Source: JAIOSM01 sp023143455
GTDB lineage: Bacteria > Desulfobacterota > Desulfobacteria > Desulfobacterales > Desulfobacteraceae
Reading direction: 5' to 3'
Length of the DNA stretch: 64,000 nucleotides
Assembly (NCBI GenBank): GCA_030632885.1
Contig: DAOVTW010000007.1
Location: forward strand, 1 to 64,000
The notes beneath the pieces are model-generated. The model did not search any database and was not told the origin of the DNA. It worked only from the letters and a program-made list of their open reading frames with translations. Shown here piece after piece: positions 45,421-54,949 of this stretch; positions within the stretch are counted from its first letter, which is position 1, and the number at the start of each line of letters is the position of its first letter. A program made the translations under genes and the position numbers.

Positions 45421-46894
45421 ATAAGTTTATATAATTTCCTGCACAAATTGTATGGTTAAACTCAAGTACGCTATCTATCATAATTCTGTTTATCTGTGTC
45501 TCTTTTATTTTATTATCAAGTTTATAAAATTCCATAGCTTTATCAATAGCCCATTGTAATCCATCAGAATTATGAATATTAAATAAAAATCCATTTCCTG
45601 TATTATTTTCTATGTCTAATCGTTTAATAGTATCATGTAATCCGCCAGTATCAAAAACAATAGGCAAGGCACCGTAAATACATCCAATCATTTGAGGAAG
45701 TCCACATGGTTCAAAACTTGATGGCATAAGAATAAAGTCTGATGATGCAAATGCCTGGTGTGACAGGTCTTCATTAAAATCACATATGACAACATTTTTT
45801 TCTATTGAATGAAATTTAACAATGTCTCTAAAATGACCATCAAAACTACCACTTGCGACAACAACAATCTGGAGATTTATATCATGATAAAAATTAATAT
45901 TGTTATACATAACATCTGCTAACAGTTGACATCCTTTTTGTACAGGATCAAGTCTGGATGGCCAAAATAAAAGCGGTGCGTTTTTATCAACTTCAAGATC
46001 AAGCATAAATTGAAGATGTTCCTTGTTTTTAATTTTCTTTTCATGATGATTTTTAGGTCCATAATTGAATCTGATTTTTTCATCAACAGCCGGGTTAAAT
46101 TCAGGATCTGGTGCATTAATAATTCCTGTTGCACATTGAGCATAATATTTATTTGTAAGTTCTTGCTTGATTTGAGGTTCTACAAAAGGATGTTTACCTG
46201 CAATTATTTCCATTAAAAATGTATGACTTACAGTATTTACATAATGAGCTGAAAAAATTCCAGATGTTAAAAAATCAACTTTATTCCAATTCCTGCTTTC
46301 TTCATAATTATACGGAGGGGTCATAAAATAAAGCTGATTCCAGAATGATGCTGCATCAATTCCCCTGTCTTCTATTTCAGCCATAGTTGATGTTATTGTG
46401 TGAATATTATGAATAGTGAAAAGGCATGGAATATTAAACTGTTTTGCCATGGCAGGAATTAATCCTGTCATCCAGTCATTACAATGAATTATGTCAGGTT
46501 TAACCCTTGGAATGATATTGTTTATAACCTCTCTTTGAAAAGCAAGTGATACTTTTAAATCTTTATCAGAATATCCTGAATAAATGTTGTTTAAATAGTA
46601 GAATGCTCTATCTTCTGCAAGGTGAACTCTATCATCATCAAGTCGATCAATAATTTTATCAATTTCTTTTATAAATGTTTTTGGATTATTTTTATCGAAT
46701 ATTGACCTGTAATCCGGAAGAGCCACATGAACATCAGCATTTAAATCATAAAGAGCACTAATTAAAGCTGCTGATACATCTGCAAGACCACCTGCTTTTG
46801 CAGAATAGTCGTCAAGCTTACCCATATCTTCAGGTATATAGGTAACTTCTGGAGTTACAATTAAGATTCTAGGCTTTTTATTTTTTTTTGCCAT
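45386..46894 (-). CDS. glgA: Glycogen/starch synthase (GT5)
   Basis: Adds glucose from a nucleotide sugar to alpha-1,4-glucan. The GT5 N-terminal motif K-x-GGL is in SAKAGGLADV, and the C-terminal domain has the MPSSFEPCGLPQ segment with its conserved glutamate. At 502 residues it fits GlgA. Between the debranching and branching enzyme genes, it completes a glycogen cluster. No glgC (ADP-glucose pyrophosphorylase) is nearby, so the donor source is elsewhere. Confidence 0.92.
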   Translation of the reverse strand: MAKKNKKPRILIVTPEVTYIPEDMGKLDDYSAKAGGLADVSAALISALYDLNADVHVALPDYRSIFDKNNPKTFIKEIDKIIDRLDDDRVHLAEDRAFYYLNNIYSGYSDKDLKVSLAFQREVINNIIPRVKPDIIHCNDWMTGLIPAMAKQFNIPCLFTIHNIHTITSTMAEIEDRGIDAASFWNQLYFMTPPYNYEESRNWNKVDFLTSGIFSAHYVNTVSHTFLMEIIAGKHPFVEPQIKQELTNKYYAQCATGIINAPDPEFNPAVDEKIRFNYGPKNHHEKKIKNKEHLQFMLDLEVDKNAPLLFWPSRLDPVQKGCQLLADVMYNNINFYHDINLQIVVVASGSFDGHFRDIVKFHSIEKNVVICDFNEDLSHQAFASSDFILMPSSFEPCGLPQMIGCIYGALPIVFDTGGLHDTIKRLDIENNTGNGFLFNIHNSDGLQWAIDKAMEFYKLDNKIKETQINRIMIDSVLEFNHTICAGNYINLYEKMLKRPFIV

Positions 46895-46976
46895 AATTTT
46901 TTATATTTAAAGGATTTGAAAATTTTTTAGTAGCTTTAGTAATTGATAGTATCATTATTATTGTATATTTCACAAC

Positions 46977-49900
46977 TTATTTTTTTGTTAATATATTTAT
47001 TACACGAGCAAGTTCACTTGATCCCCAGGCTTGAGCATCACAGCCTCTTGGTGTATGCGGGGAATCTCCATCAAGAATTTCAGGGATATATCCTGCTGCT
47101 CCTTGTCTCATAATCGAAATTGAACTGCCTAACCAGGCAAGCGCTGTATCCCTACTCATCTCTCCAAATACTTTAAACCAAGCTTCGGAAAATAAAGGAA
47201 ATTGCCAAGTCCAAGCAGTACCATTATGATAAGCAGGTTTTCTCCTAGTGTCTTCGTCACCTGCGTAAGTCCCCGAGTAAGGATAGTAAGGGTTTTTTAA
47301 AACTTTGTTATCATAAACAATTTCCAAAGGATAGGAAATCTCTCTGTCAGCAAGGCTTCTTATTGCACCGGGGACAAGAAGTTCCATTAATGTTTCCAAG
47401 GTTTTAATTAAGATTGTTTGATCTTTTATTACTCCCAGAGTAATTAATAAAAGTTGATTTGGACGCAAGGCATCGTCAGGGGCTGCCAGCAAAGCCGGTG
47501 TAGAATTGTCTGCATGGAGACAATCGGAAAAATAATTTTTATCTTTTATATAAAACAATTTTTTAATAGTATTTTGTAATATTAAAGCCTTTGCTTTCCA
47601 TTCTTTTCTTTTTGTTTTATCGTCAATTTGGGATAAAAACTCTAAGGCATAGTGCCAGAGAGCTTGAATATCAACTGGATAGCCTTGCCTAGGAGAGCAA
47701 GCAGGGTAATTAGTATCCATCCATGTGTAATGTGAAGGACTGAACAAAAGAAATGTTTCTTTGTCTGCAAAAATTTTTGATGTTGTTCCTTTTAAAAACG
47801 AATCAGCTATTGATATAAGAATTTGTTTTACAGTTCTACCGTTGAGTTTATGGCTTAAAAAATCATGGCAATTTTCTTTTTCTACAATTTCCCTGCAACA
47901 TGCAAAAAACCATAAAGGTGCATCAGAAGTTTCTCTATTTGCAGTATCTTCACCACAAATCATGTTAGGCAAAGTTCCATTTTGTTCAAATTTACCAAAC
48001 AGCCCTAAAATTCCTTTTGCCTGATCAAATCTTTCAAGTTCTATTAATGCTCGACAAAAAATCAAACTGTCCCTACCCCAATCTAAAAACCAAGGAAAGC
48101 CTGCAATCACGCTATTTTTTCCATCTCTATTTACAATAAAAGCATCAAGAGTTTTATAAACTGCATCCTTAAATGAAAATTTTGAACCAGATTCTTCAAT
48201 ATTTAAGTTTTTGTCATTTTCTATAATATCTTTTGGATTGTCATCTGAAGTAAAAGCACATGCAGAAATATTTATGGTTTCATTCCCTGAAAGTTGAACA
48301 CTAAAATATCCAGGACTAAATATATCAGAGTTTGAATCAAGACCTCTTTGAGCTTCAAAAGGATAATGAACATTATATTGCCATTCAGGTTCAATTTTAA
48401 AAAATCCGCTTGAGACCTCTATATAAAGTTTTCTGTTTATATCCGGTTCAAAAACAAATCCATTTTCAAAATTCTTTACTGCATTAATAATATTATGTTC
48501 TGGTCCTTTCCATGCTTTTACTGTTTCATGGAAACTTCTATCTTCGATATCTGGCCTTATTGTAAGGCTTATAAACTTTTTATCAGAGAGGACGTGCTTG
48601 TCATTGTTGGCCTTATTCCTGACAATTAAAAGTTTTACTGAATTATTAGTTTTTGAAGTTTTAAGAATTAATTCAATTGGGAAATAGTTACCTTCAGAAG
48701 TTGGAATATGGAAAAGCCATTTTGCTTCTCTATTGTTTAAAATTGAAAATTTTTCAAGACAATCTGGTGCAAGTTCTTTGGAATAGCCTTGATATGATGC
48801 CCAGATTCTGAAACGGGTAAGCAAAATCCATCTATTTTCAGGATATTCTTTATTTAAATTTGCGGCAATTAGTGCATCATACCTACTTTCGAGTTTTCCC
48901 CACCAGGCAGAAGCTCGCATCATACCGCCCTTATCAGTTGTTTGTAGAAATTTCAATGAGGGATCATTAACAATTTTTTTTCTTGTGAAAGATGTGTTGA
49001 TAAAAAGATCTTCAAATTTTGCAAGAAAAAGTATGGATGAGTTATATATTTGAGTTTTTTCTTTTTTAAATATTCTTAACTTTAAGATTAGCTTCCTCGA
49101 TTTTTTTGGAGTTTTAAATGGCATAAAAATAGCAAAGTATTTTTCAGAGGTTTGTCCTGTATTGTCAATTGGAAGGGCTTCCTCATATCCAAAAGTTGAT
49201 TTGTTTTCAGAATTGTTTTTTATGATTTCTGCTCTGAAATTCGAATCTGATAAAATAAGTAAAAAATATCCAGGGGGAATCATAACATCACGCTTTGTAT
49301 CAACTCTCATATTAAAGAGTATAACTTTAGTTTCCAAAGTTTTATCATTTAATGATCTTATGAATTCAACAGGGTTTTTTCCAAATTCTTTTGCAGCAGT
49401 GTTAATATCAAATTTCTTTATACTTTTATAACCATTTAAAGCAACGTAAATATTTAGAACCTTTGCTTTAAGTTTTTGTATGTATACTCTTTCAGGAATT
49501 TTAAATGCTGATTGGTTTTTTAAATCCTCAAGGTCATTTTTATCTTGAGAAAGTGCAAGCACTTCTCCTGGCGAAAGTTCAAAGAAAGAATCAGTTTTTA
49601 TGGTGCTGGTCAAAATTTTATTTTCTGAGATAAGATCATAAAAAGGTAAATTAGGATCTTTGAAATATGAATTTTTCCATGTAACTTGAGTATTATTATT
49701 TATATCAAGGTTAATAAGAACCAAAAGTTTTTTACCCGCATTAATATTATTACGAAAAAGAGCAATGCAGTTCCCGTTATCTTTTTGAATTAATTTTAAT
49801 TGAGTATCATTAAAAAAAGTAGGATGCGATTTTAAAATACTATTTAGTTTTCCAATGTGTGCTACCTGGTTTTCATTTGAACCCCAGTTTAAAGAATTAA

Positions 49901-51284
49901 ACTCATGTACATCAATTTTCTCATCTGCATACCATTCTACTCCATTAGCAAAACCAAATCCGCCAGATACTGATAAAAGAGCTGACAATGAAGTACGCAT
50001 TTTCGCATAGATTTTTGAGGTTGCTGCAAGCCTTGTATTATCATGGGTTTCAGCGTAATGAATCATATGGCCATACTTTGAAGAAATTTCATATGAATGC
50101 GGCAGGTAATTTTCGATCTGATCTCTTGAATAGTTTTGAAAGAGCTCAGAATATGCCCAATTAAAATTTGCTCTGTTTAAAATATCAGATGTTACATCAA
50201 CAGAGCCACCAAGACCTTCAAGCAAAAACAAAGTATCAGGATATTGATGTCTTACTTTCGATATAATATATTTCCAGGCATTACACGGGATCATATAGCC
50301 TGCATCACATCTAAATCCGTCAACTCCTCTTGAACACCACAAAAGAAAAATGCCGGCCATGTATTGCCATAAATCTTTTTTTGAATAATCAAGTTTTGTT
50401 AAATCAGCCCAGGTTGTACCCCATGCACCTGGCTCTTCAATTCGACCCGTTTCATCCCTTACAAGCCATTCAGGATGACTTTCGTGAATGGAAGAACCCC
50501 ATCCGGTATGGTTAATAGCAATATCTAAAAATAAGTAACCATGATGATAATGAACTGTGTCAACAAGTTCCATAAATTGCTCAAGCGGAGTAGCAGATGT
50601 ATCAAATTCAATAAGAGCTGAATCCACATCTGTAAAATTTAGTGCTGCATAAGGGCTACCAAATCGACCCATTCGAGCATATGTTGTTGGAGTAGGATGA
50701 ATTGGTAATAAATGGAGAACCCTGCAACCAAGATCAGAAAAAATAAACTCAACTCTTTTTTTTAAATCCCGAAATTTCCCAGATTCAGGAATTACAGTAT
50801 AATTTTTTTTATCAAGTTGATTGACTAATGACAAATCATCATCTTTATTTCTTTTTGTTTTACCAAATTGTCTAACAAAGGCATTGTATATAATATTTGA
50901 ACAACATGTCCCTGCGGATTCGACATTGATTATAGTATTCTCACCAGTTGGCCAGACAGGCACATTACTATTTTTTTTAAGAAAAAAACATTTAGCCTGG
51001 AAATGACCGACTTCATTTAAAGGTAATGTGGCAACAAATAAAGTGCTGGACTTTTTTTCCATTTTATAATCATACCAGGCACCATTCAGTTTAATTTCAT
51101 CATTTTCAATTTTTTTAATTGATTCTGTTCTTGACTTTACGGCTCCTCCAAGATCAGTACGAACCCAGGCATCACCAATAACCTCAAAAGAAAGTTCAAG
51201 GGTAAATGTAAAAAGATCTCCACAAAACATGACAAATGGTTCACCAGGTAAAGGGTTCTGTGTTAGTTCAGGAAAATCTGTCAT
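46977..51284 (-). CDS. Bifunctional glycogen debranching enzyme, eukaryote-like (GH13 plus GH133)
   Basis: A 1435-residue protein with two enzyme halves. The N-terminal half is a GH13 barrel with nucleophile Asp in GFRCDAGYMIP, acid Glu in LFLLEGLGG and third Asp in YAETHDNTRLA: a 4-alpha-glucanotransferase-type domain. The C-terminal third is an amylo-1,6-glucosidase domain (GH133), with FPWFLDWGRDSL and GAIRSLADREISYPLE. This double architecture and size are those of the eukaryotic AGL/GDE enzyme, whereas most bacteria use the single-domain GlgX. The middle, about residues 600-950, has no motif I know. It heads the glycogen series, 82 nt before glgA. Confidence 0.9.
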   Translation of the reverse strand: MTDFPELTQNPLPGEPFVMFCGDLFTFTLELSFEVIGDAWVRTDLGGAVKSRTESIKKIENDEIKLNGAWYDYKMEKKSSTLFVATLPLNEVGHFQAKCFFLKKNSNVPVWPTGENTIINVESAGTCCSNIIYNAFVRQFGKTKRNKDDDLSLVNQLDKKNYTVIPESGKFRDLKKRVEFIFSDLGCRVLHLLPIHPTPTTYARMGRFGSPYAALNFTDVDSALIEFDTSATPLEQFMELVDTVHYHHGYLFLDIAINHTGWGSSIHESHPEWLVRDETGRIEEPGAWGTTWADLTKLDYSKKDLWQYMAGIFLLWCSRGVDGFRCDAGYMIPCNAWKYIISKVRHQYPDTLFLLEGLGGSVDVTSDILNRANFNWAYSELFQNYSRDQIENYLPHSYEISSKYGHMIHYAETHDNTRLAATSKIYAKMRTSLSALLSVSGGFGFANGVEWYADEKIDVHEFNSLNWGSNENQVAHIGKLNSILKSHPTFFNDTQLKLIQKDNGNCIALFRNNINAGKKLLVLINLDINNNTQVTWKNSYFKDPNLPFYDLISENKILTSTIKTDSFFELSPGEVLALSQDKNDLEDLKNQSAFKIPERVYIQKLKAKVLNIYVALNGYKSIKKFDINTAAKEFGKNPVEFIRSLNDKTLETKVILFNMRVDTKRDVMIPPGYFLLILSDSNFRAEIIKNNSENKSTFGYEEALPIDNTGQTSEKYFAIFMPFKTPKKSRKLILKLRIFKKEKTQIYNSSILFLAKFEDLFINTSFTRKKIVNDPSLKFLQTTDKGGMMRASAWWGKLESRYDALIAANLNKEYPENRWILLTRFRIWASYQGYSKELAPDCLEKFSILNNREAKWLFHIPTSEGNYFPIELILKTSKTNNSVKLLIVRNKANNDKHVLSDKKFISLTIRPDIEDRSFHETVKAWKGPEHNIINAVKNFENGFVFEPDINRKLYIEVSSGFFKIEPEWQYNVHYPFEAQRGLDSNSDIFSPGYFSVQLSGNETINISACAFTSDDNPKDIIENDKNLNIEESGSKFSFKDAVYKTLDAFIVNRDGKNSVIAGFPWFLDWGRDSLIFCRALIELERFDQAKGILGLFGKFEQNGTLPNMICGEDTANRETSDAPLWFFACCREIVEKENCHDFLSHKLNGRTVKQILISIADSFLKGTTSKIFADKETFLLFSPSHYTWMDTNYPACSPRQGYPVDIQALWHYALEFLSQIDDKTKRKEWKAKALILQNTIKKLFYIKDKNYFSDCLHADNSTPALLAAPDDALRPNQLLLITLGVIKDQTILIKTLETLMELLVPGAIRSLADREISYPLEIVYDNKVLKNPYYPYSGTYAGDEDTRRKPAYHNGTAWTWQFPLFSEAWFKVFGEMSRDTALAWLGSSISIMRQGAAGYIPEILDGDSPHTPRGCDAQAWGSSELARVINILTKK

Positions 51285-51298
51285 ATATCCCTCTGCTT

Positions 51299-51460
51299 AG
51301 GATCGAGAACATAATAAATTGGACAAAAATTGTGAAGGATTTTGGTTCATCTGCAAGGCGCATTAAAGGCTTAATACTATACGTATTCGGCCTTTGGTGC
51401 AAAGCAGCAGATGGGCTAAAAGACAAGTAATTTCGTTCAATTTATTTGCTTTTCGATCCT
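51299..51460. repeat. Hairpin element with terminal inverted repeats (MITE/REP-like)
   Basis: The 26-nt ends 51299-51324 (AGGATCGAGAACATAATAAA and on) and 51435-51460 are imperfect inverted repeats (about 20 of 26 match). Inside are nested stems: 51348-51354 with 51407-51413 (CATCTGC/GCAGATG), 51365-51370 with 51390-51395, and 51373-51377 with 51383-51387. The whole 162-nt unit can fold into one long hairpin. It lies between the HIT gene and the debranching enzyme start. A plus-strand frame over it is not a gene. Confidence 0.6.
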
Positions 51461-51471
51461 TAATTAAATAT

Positions 51472-51807
51472 TTATTTTTTCCAACCCCCTATAAGATGAA
51501 GATGGATATGAAATATAACTTGTCCCCCGCCTTTTTCAACATTGAAAACAAGTTTATATCCTGATTTATTAACATTTTCTATTTTTGCTATCTTTTTTCC
51601 AACCATAAAAATTTCTGAGATAATCTCTTTATCATCATCAGTTAAATCATTTATGCTTCTTATATGTTTTTTAGGGACAATTAAAAGGTGAACCGGAGCT
51701 TGGGGATTTATATCTCTAAATACTACAAAAGCATCATCCTCATAAAGGAACTCACTTGGTATTTCCTTATTGACAATTTTACAGAAAAGACAATCATCTA
51801 CAGTCAT
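51472..51807 (-). CDS. HIT family (HINT-type) nucleotide-binding protein
   Basis: A 111-residue histidine triad protein with the H-x-H-x-H motif in FHIHLHLIGG and the HLLIVPKKHI block. HINT proteins hydrolyse adenosine phosphoramidates; their cell role in bacteria is not settled. It starts 12 nt after the sirtuin stop and ends the moaD-thiF-sirtuin-HIT operon. Confidence 0.92.
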   Translation of the reverse strand: MTVDDCLFCKIVNKEIPSEFLYEDDAFVVFRDINPQAPVHLLIVPKKHIRSINDLTDDDKEIISEIFMVGKKIAKIENVNKSGYKLVFNVEKGGGQVIFHIHLHLIGGWKK

Positions 51808-51819
51808 AAAATTCTCCTT

Positions 51820-52557
51820 TTAGTTAGAGTTTTGAATAAATTTTAACAATTTAGTCATGGCTATTGTTGCTTTTTCATTTATAAAAACATCTGTGATAGA
51901 ATCAGTATAAAGTGATTTAACTGGATTTATCTCAATGATTTTTGCTTTATTCTCTTTTGCAATTCTTGGAATCATATTTGCCGGAGCAACTTCTCCTGTT
52001 GTTCCAATAAGTATAAAACAATCTGCTACTTTAGCTTCTTCAAAAGAATATTTACTTGGATTTTCTGGGATTGGTTCCCCAAAAAAAATTACATCCGGTT
52101 TTAAAATTCCTTTGCATTTACTGCAAAGCGGAATAGTTTTATCAAGATCAATATCGTCTATTCTCACCAATCTTTTGCATTTAAGACATACGATTTTTTT
52201 TAAATTTCCATGGAATTCATGGACAATTTTGCTTCCGGCATCATAATGGAGATTATCAACATTTTGTGTAATAATGGCTTTAATTATTCCCATTCTTTCC
52301 ATTTCTGCGAGAACAAAATGTGCTTTATTTGGTTTCACCTTACCAAAAAGATCGTAAAAAATAGTTTTAATTGCTGCCCAGGATTCTTTTGTATGGTTAT
52401 TGAAAAATTGAATGTCAAAGGTTGAAGGATCATATTTATTCCATAATCCCCCCTCACCCCTGAAGGGGGGAATCCCACTCTCAACTGATATTCCAGCACC
52501 AGTAAATGCAATGCATCGCGAAGATGCTTTAATAATTTCACAGGCTTTTTTATACAT
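51820..52557 (-). CDS. cobB: Sirtuin (NAD-dependent protein deacylase)
   Basis: A 245-residue Sir2-family protein that removes lysine acyl groups using NAD. GAGISVESGIPPFRG binds NAD, QNVDNLHYDAGS and the EFHGN histidine form the active site, and two CxxC pairs (CLKC, CSKC) bind zinc. A TTG start at 52569 is possible, but ATG at 52557 has GGGAAG 4 nt upstream and is preferred. The short CCCCCC/GGGGGG hairpin around 52446-52470 lies inside the gene and codes for the GEGG region. It shares the operon with thiF and moaD. Confidence 0.93.
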   Translation of the reverse strand: MYKKACEIIKASSRCIAFTGAGISVESGIPPFRGEGGLWNKYDPSTFDIQFFNNHTKESWAAIKTIFYDLFGKVKPNKAHFVLAEMERMGIIKAIITQNVDNLHYDAGSKIVHEFHGNLKKIVCLKCKRLVRIDDIDLDKTIPLCSKCKGILKPDVIFFGEPIPENPSKYSFEEAKVADCFILIGTTGEVAPANMIPRIAKENKAKIIEINPVKSLYTDSITDVFINEKATIAMTKLLKFIQNSN

Positions 52558-52572
52558 GAAACTTCCCAAGTA

Positions 52573-53283
52573 TTAATTTAATTTTATAATTTCAAACGAA
52601 TTTGAAAACAAATCAACAATTAATAATTTATTTCTTAAAATATTTCCTTTTTTTAAAAGCACTTTAATACATTCTGAAACTTGAACTGAAGAAATAAAAA
52701 ATGCGCAAAAAGCGAGGTTACCAAGTTCGTTTTCAATTCCTTTAGAATTATCTCGTCCTTTTTTCCCATAAATCAATTCAAAACCTTTGTCACTAGGGAA
52801 AATAACACTAACCTGCCCTGATGCACCAGCGATAGCCCCTGTTACTAAAGGTATACTTGCCTTTTTTGTAGCATTTTGTAAAACAAATCTAGTTTGAATA
52901 GAATCAAGGCAATCAATAACTATATCTGAATCTTTAATTAATTCGTAAGCATTTTCTTTTGTTAAAAGCTCTTTTTTACAATTTATCTTAATTTGTGAAT
53001 TAATTGATTTTATTCTTTTTTCAGCAGCCTCTGCTTTTGATTTACCTAACAAATCTTCCTTGCTGAAAAGTTGCCTGTTAAGATTTGTTGAATCAAATGT
53101 ATCATTATCCATGCCTTTAATGGTGCCAATGCCGATCCTTGCAAGCATTTCCATAACACAACCGCCAAGACCACCAAGGCCAATAATACAAACTTTTGAT
53201 TTGCCTAAAATTTTCTGTTCTGTTTGTGTTAAAGATTTAAAATTTCTACTATATCTGTTAGTTAATAAACTATTGCCAGTCAT
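52573..53283 (-). CDS. ThiF/MoeB/HesA-family adenylyltransferase
   Basis: A 236-residue E1-like enzyme that adenylates the C-terminal glycine of a ubiquitin-like carrier. The nucleotide motif IIGLGGLGGCVMEMLARIG is near residue 35, followed by DFDS-type NLNRQLF. The paired CxxC zinc sites of MoeB are absent, pointing to the shorter HesA/ThiF-like group. It begins 9 nt after the MoaD-like gene, whose product ends in GG and is its likely substrate. The pair serves molybdopterin, tungstopterin or thiamine sulfur transfer, but which one is not visible here. Confidence 0.88.
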   Translation of the reverse strand: MTGNSLLTNRYSRNFKSLTQTEQKILGKSKVCIIGLGGLGGCVMEMLARIGIGTIKGMDNDTFDSTNLNRQLFSKEDLLGKSKAEAAEKRIKSINSQIKINCKKELLTKENAYELIKDSDIVIDCLDSIQTRFVLQNATKKASIPLVTGAIAGASGQVSVIFPSDKGFELIYGKKGRDNSKGIENELGNLAFCAFFISSVQVSECIKVLLKKGNILRNKLLIVDLFSNSFEIIKLN

Positions 53284-53292
53284 TAGTAGCTA

Positions 53293-53520
53293 TCATCCTC
53301 CAACAGGTGGAAAAATACCAACTTTATCACCATCTTTTAAACGGTCATCGTAATTCTTTTTCCTACTGTTAATAAAAATAATTTTTGCCTGATCAATATC
53401 AACACCAAGTTTTGAAATCAATTGCTTCACACTCATATTATTATCAATAGGAAAATTCTTAGAATTTTTGGGTGAAAACTTACTCAAATTAGCAAAAAGT
53501 CTCAGTTCAATATTTATCAT
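53293..53520 (-). CDS. MoaD/ThiS-family ubiquitin-like sulfur carrier
   Basis: A 75-residue beta-grasp protein that ends in PPVGG, the C-terminal di-glycine that is activated and thiocarboxylated. The N-terminal IELRLFANLSKF and LKDGDKVGIFPPVGG are MoaD-like. It is adjacent to its presumed E1 enzyme. No moaE or thiG is in the window, so the assignment to molybdopterin or thiamine remains open. Confidence 0.88.
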   Translation of the reverse strand: MINIELRLFANLSKFSPKNSKNFPIDNNMSVKQLISKLGVDIDQAKIIFINSRKKNYDDRLKDGDKVGIFPPVGG

Positions 53521-53630
53521 TATTAATTTACTATTAAGGTTTTTTCAGTTATGATCAATAATCATATTATAGATATTTATGGCATGATTTGTTGAGTTTG
53601 TGCAATAGTTAATTTATTTTTTGGAAAGTT

Positions 53631-54185
53631 ATGGGGCAGGTAAAAAAACAAGAACTCTTTGTTGAAAAATTTGGAGAAAACCTTTCGATTTTTGCTATTA
53701 ATAGAGATGACTTAAAAGAGCTACTAAGTTTCATTCCAAAAAATTCTGAACTCAACCTTACAACTATTGAATATGAACTTCAAATTCTTAAAATAATCAG
53801 TGTTGGCTGGGCAATATCATTTTATATGTCTAAATCTGATAATAATAAAAAAGCTGTTTCTCAAATTTATTGGACACATATAAGAGAGATTTCAAAAAAT
53901 ATATCTAACTTAACTTCAGTTACATCTGGCAAGCAAATAGATTATTTTGAAATATTGAAAAAACGTCTCGACAAATATGTTGAAGTTTTACAAAAAAGCC
54001 AAGGTGCCAAATCAGGTACTCCGTCAATAATAGGGTCAGTTTTTGCTGAAATTTGTAATTTTGAGAATGATGCCGTAGCTATTCTAACTGGCACAAAAAT
54101 GTTCGCTTTAACAATAGGAGCAGTAAAAGCGTATCTTGATGCTGTTGAAATAAAAGAATACAATGAAAAAGACAATGAAAACTAA
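53631..54185 (+). CDS. Unknown helical protein
   Basis: I do not recognise this 184-residue protein. It is soluble, with a few hydrophobic helices (LKIISVGWAISFYM; FALTIGAVKAYLDAV) but no clear signal peptide. Its last codons overlap the start of the downstream lipoprotein gene by 23 nt, suggesting co-translation and possibly a common role at the envelope. Function unknown. Confidence 0.6.
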   Translation: MGQVKKQELFVEKFGENLSIFAINRDDLKELLSFIPKNSELNLTTIEYELQILKIISVGWAISFYMSKSDNNKKAVSQIYWTHIREISKNISNLTSVTSGKQIDYFEILKKRLDKYVEVLQKSQGAKSGTPSIIGSVFAEICNFENDAVAILTGTKMFALTIGAVKAYLDAVEIKEYNEKDNEN

Positions 54186-54783
54186 ATATTTATTAATTTC
54201 ATGTTGTTTATTTATTTTTACATTAGGCTGCACCACTTCAGGGTCAAAAGTAATTACTATTAACTATATAGGTCAGAATACAGCTTCTATTAATGAAAAC
54301 ATAGGAATCGCCCAATTTTTGAATAAAAGAGACGTTCTCGAAAAAGGATATATCGGAAAACGTATTCTCAATTCCGGAAGTGAAGAATTGTATTTTGTAA
54401 AGGGATTAAATATTGCTTCAACCATAACAGAGGCTTTTGAAGTTTATTTTAAAAAAGCAGGATCAAGCTACAAAAGGATAGATAACTTTGAACCAAGTAT
54501 TGAGGCAATAAAAAAAGCTGATAAAGAATATAAATATATTATAGCAGGAGATATTAAAGAATTTGAATTTTTTGCCAATAAAGGTTTTATAACTTCAATG
54601 GTTCTTGATATAAAACTTATAGTATATCTTGGAAATGTAGAGAAAGGTGTATTAACTACAATACCGGTTAATCTCAATCTTAAACGCACTGATATGAAGT
54701 TTTCAGAAAAAATGGTTGAAACTTTTATTAATGAATCTCTTGCAGAAGTAATTATAAAGGCTATGGCATCAGAAAACTTATAA
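54163..54783 (+). CDS. Lipoprotein of unknown function
   Basis: A 206-residue protein with a type II signal peptide ending in the lipobox LGC (residues about 21-23), so lipid-anchored at the outer or inner membrane. The mature part has a NIGIAQFLNKRDV...GYIGKRIL stretch that resembles putative lipoproteins of the YajG type, weakly. ATG at 54175 is an alternative start giving a shorter leader. It is coupled to the upstream gene by overlap. Confidence 0.7.
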   Translation: MKKTMKTKYLLISCCLFIFTLGCTTSGSKVITINYIGQNTASINENIGIAQFLNKRDVLEKGYIGKRILNSGSEELYFVKGLNIASTITEAFEVYFKKAGSSYKRIDNFEPSIEAIKKADKEYKYIIAGDIKEFEFFANKGFITSMVLDIKLIVYLGNVEKGVLTTIPVNLNLKRTDMKFSEKMVETFINESLAEVIIKAMASENL

Positions 54784-54808
54784 AATTCCCAACTATAATT
54801 CAATGATT

Positions 54809-54949
54809 TTATTTTTTTTTAGATAGATTTACAGCCGGATTTGTAAAGGTTGCAACAAGAGAATTTAATTTTTTAATTATTTTTTCTTCAAAATTAATAT
54901 GACTTAGTTTTTCTAAATCAAGTTGCTTTAGTTTATTTATTTTTTTTTT
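54809..54949 (-). other. Out-of-frame C-terminal extension of the next gene
   Basis: Past the TAA at 54937 the minus strand stays open in the -1 frame for about 45 codons to a stop at 54809, with coding-like content: INKLKQLDLEKLSHINFEEK and more, rich in Leu, Lys and Glu like the upstream protein. An A10 run (54940-54949) lies at the junction. It probably belongs to the upstream gene by frameshift, slippage or a sequencing indel. Confidence 0.6.

Noticed and set aside
51236..51430. 64-codon plus-strand frame across the debranching-enzyme start and the hairpin element
   Set aside because: It overlaps the GDE start and follows the structured repeat; the apparent protein signal comes from the repeat's own sequence, with no ribosome site or known family.
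52446..52470. CCCCCC/GGGGGG hairpin inside the sirtuin gene
   Set aside because: It is in-frame coding sequence for the conserved FRGEGGLW part, and has no U tract.
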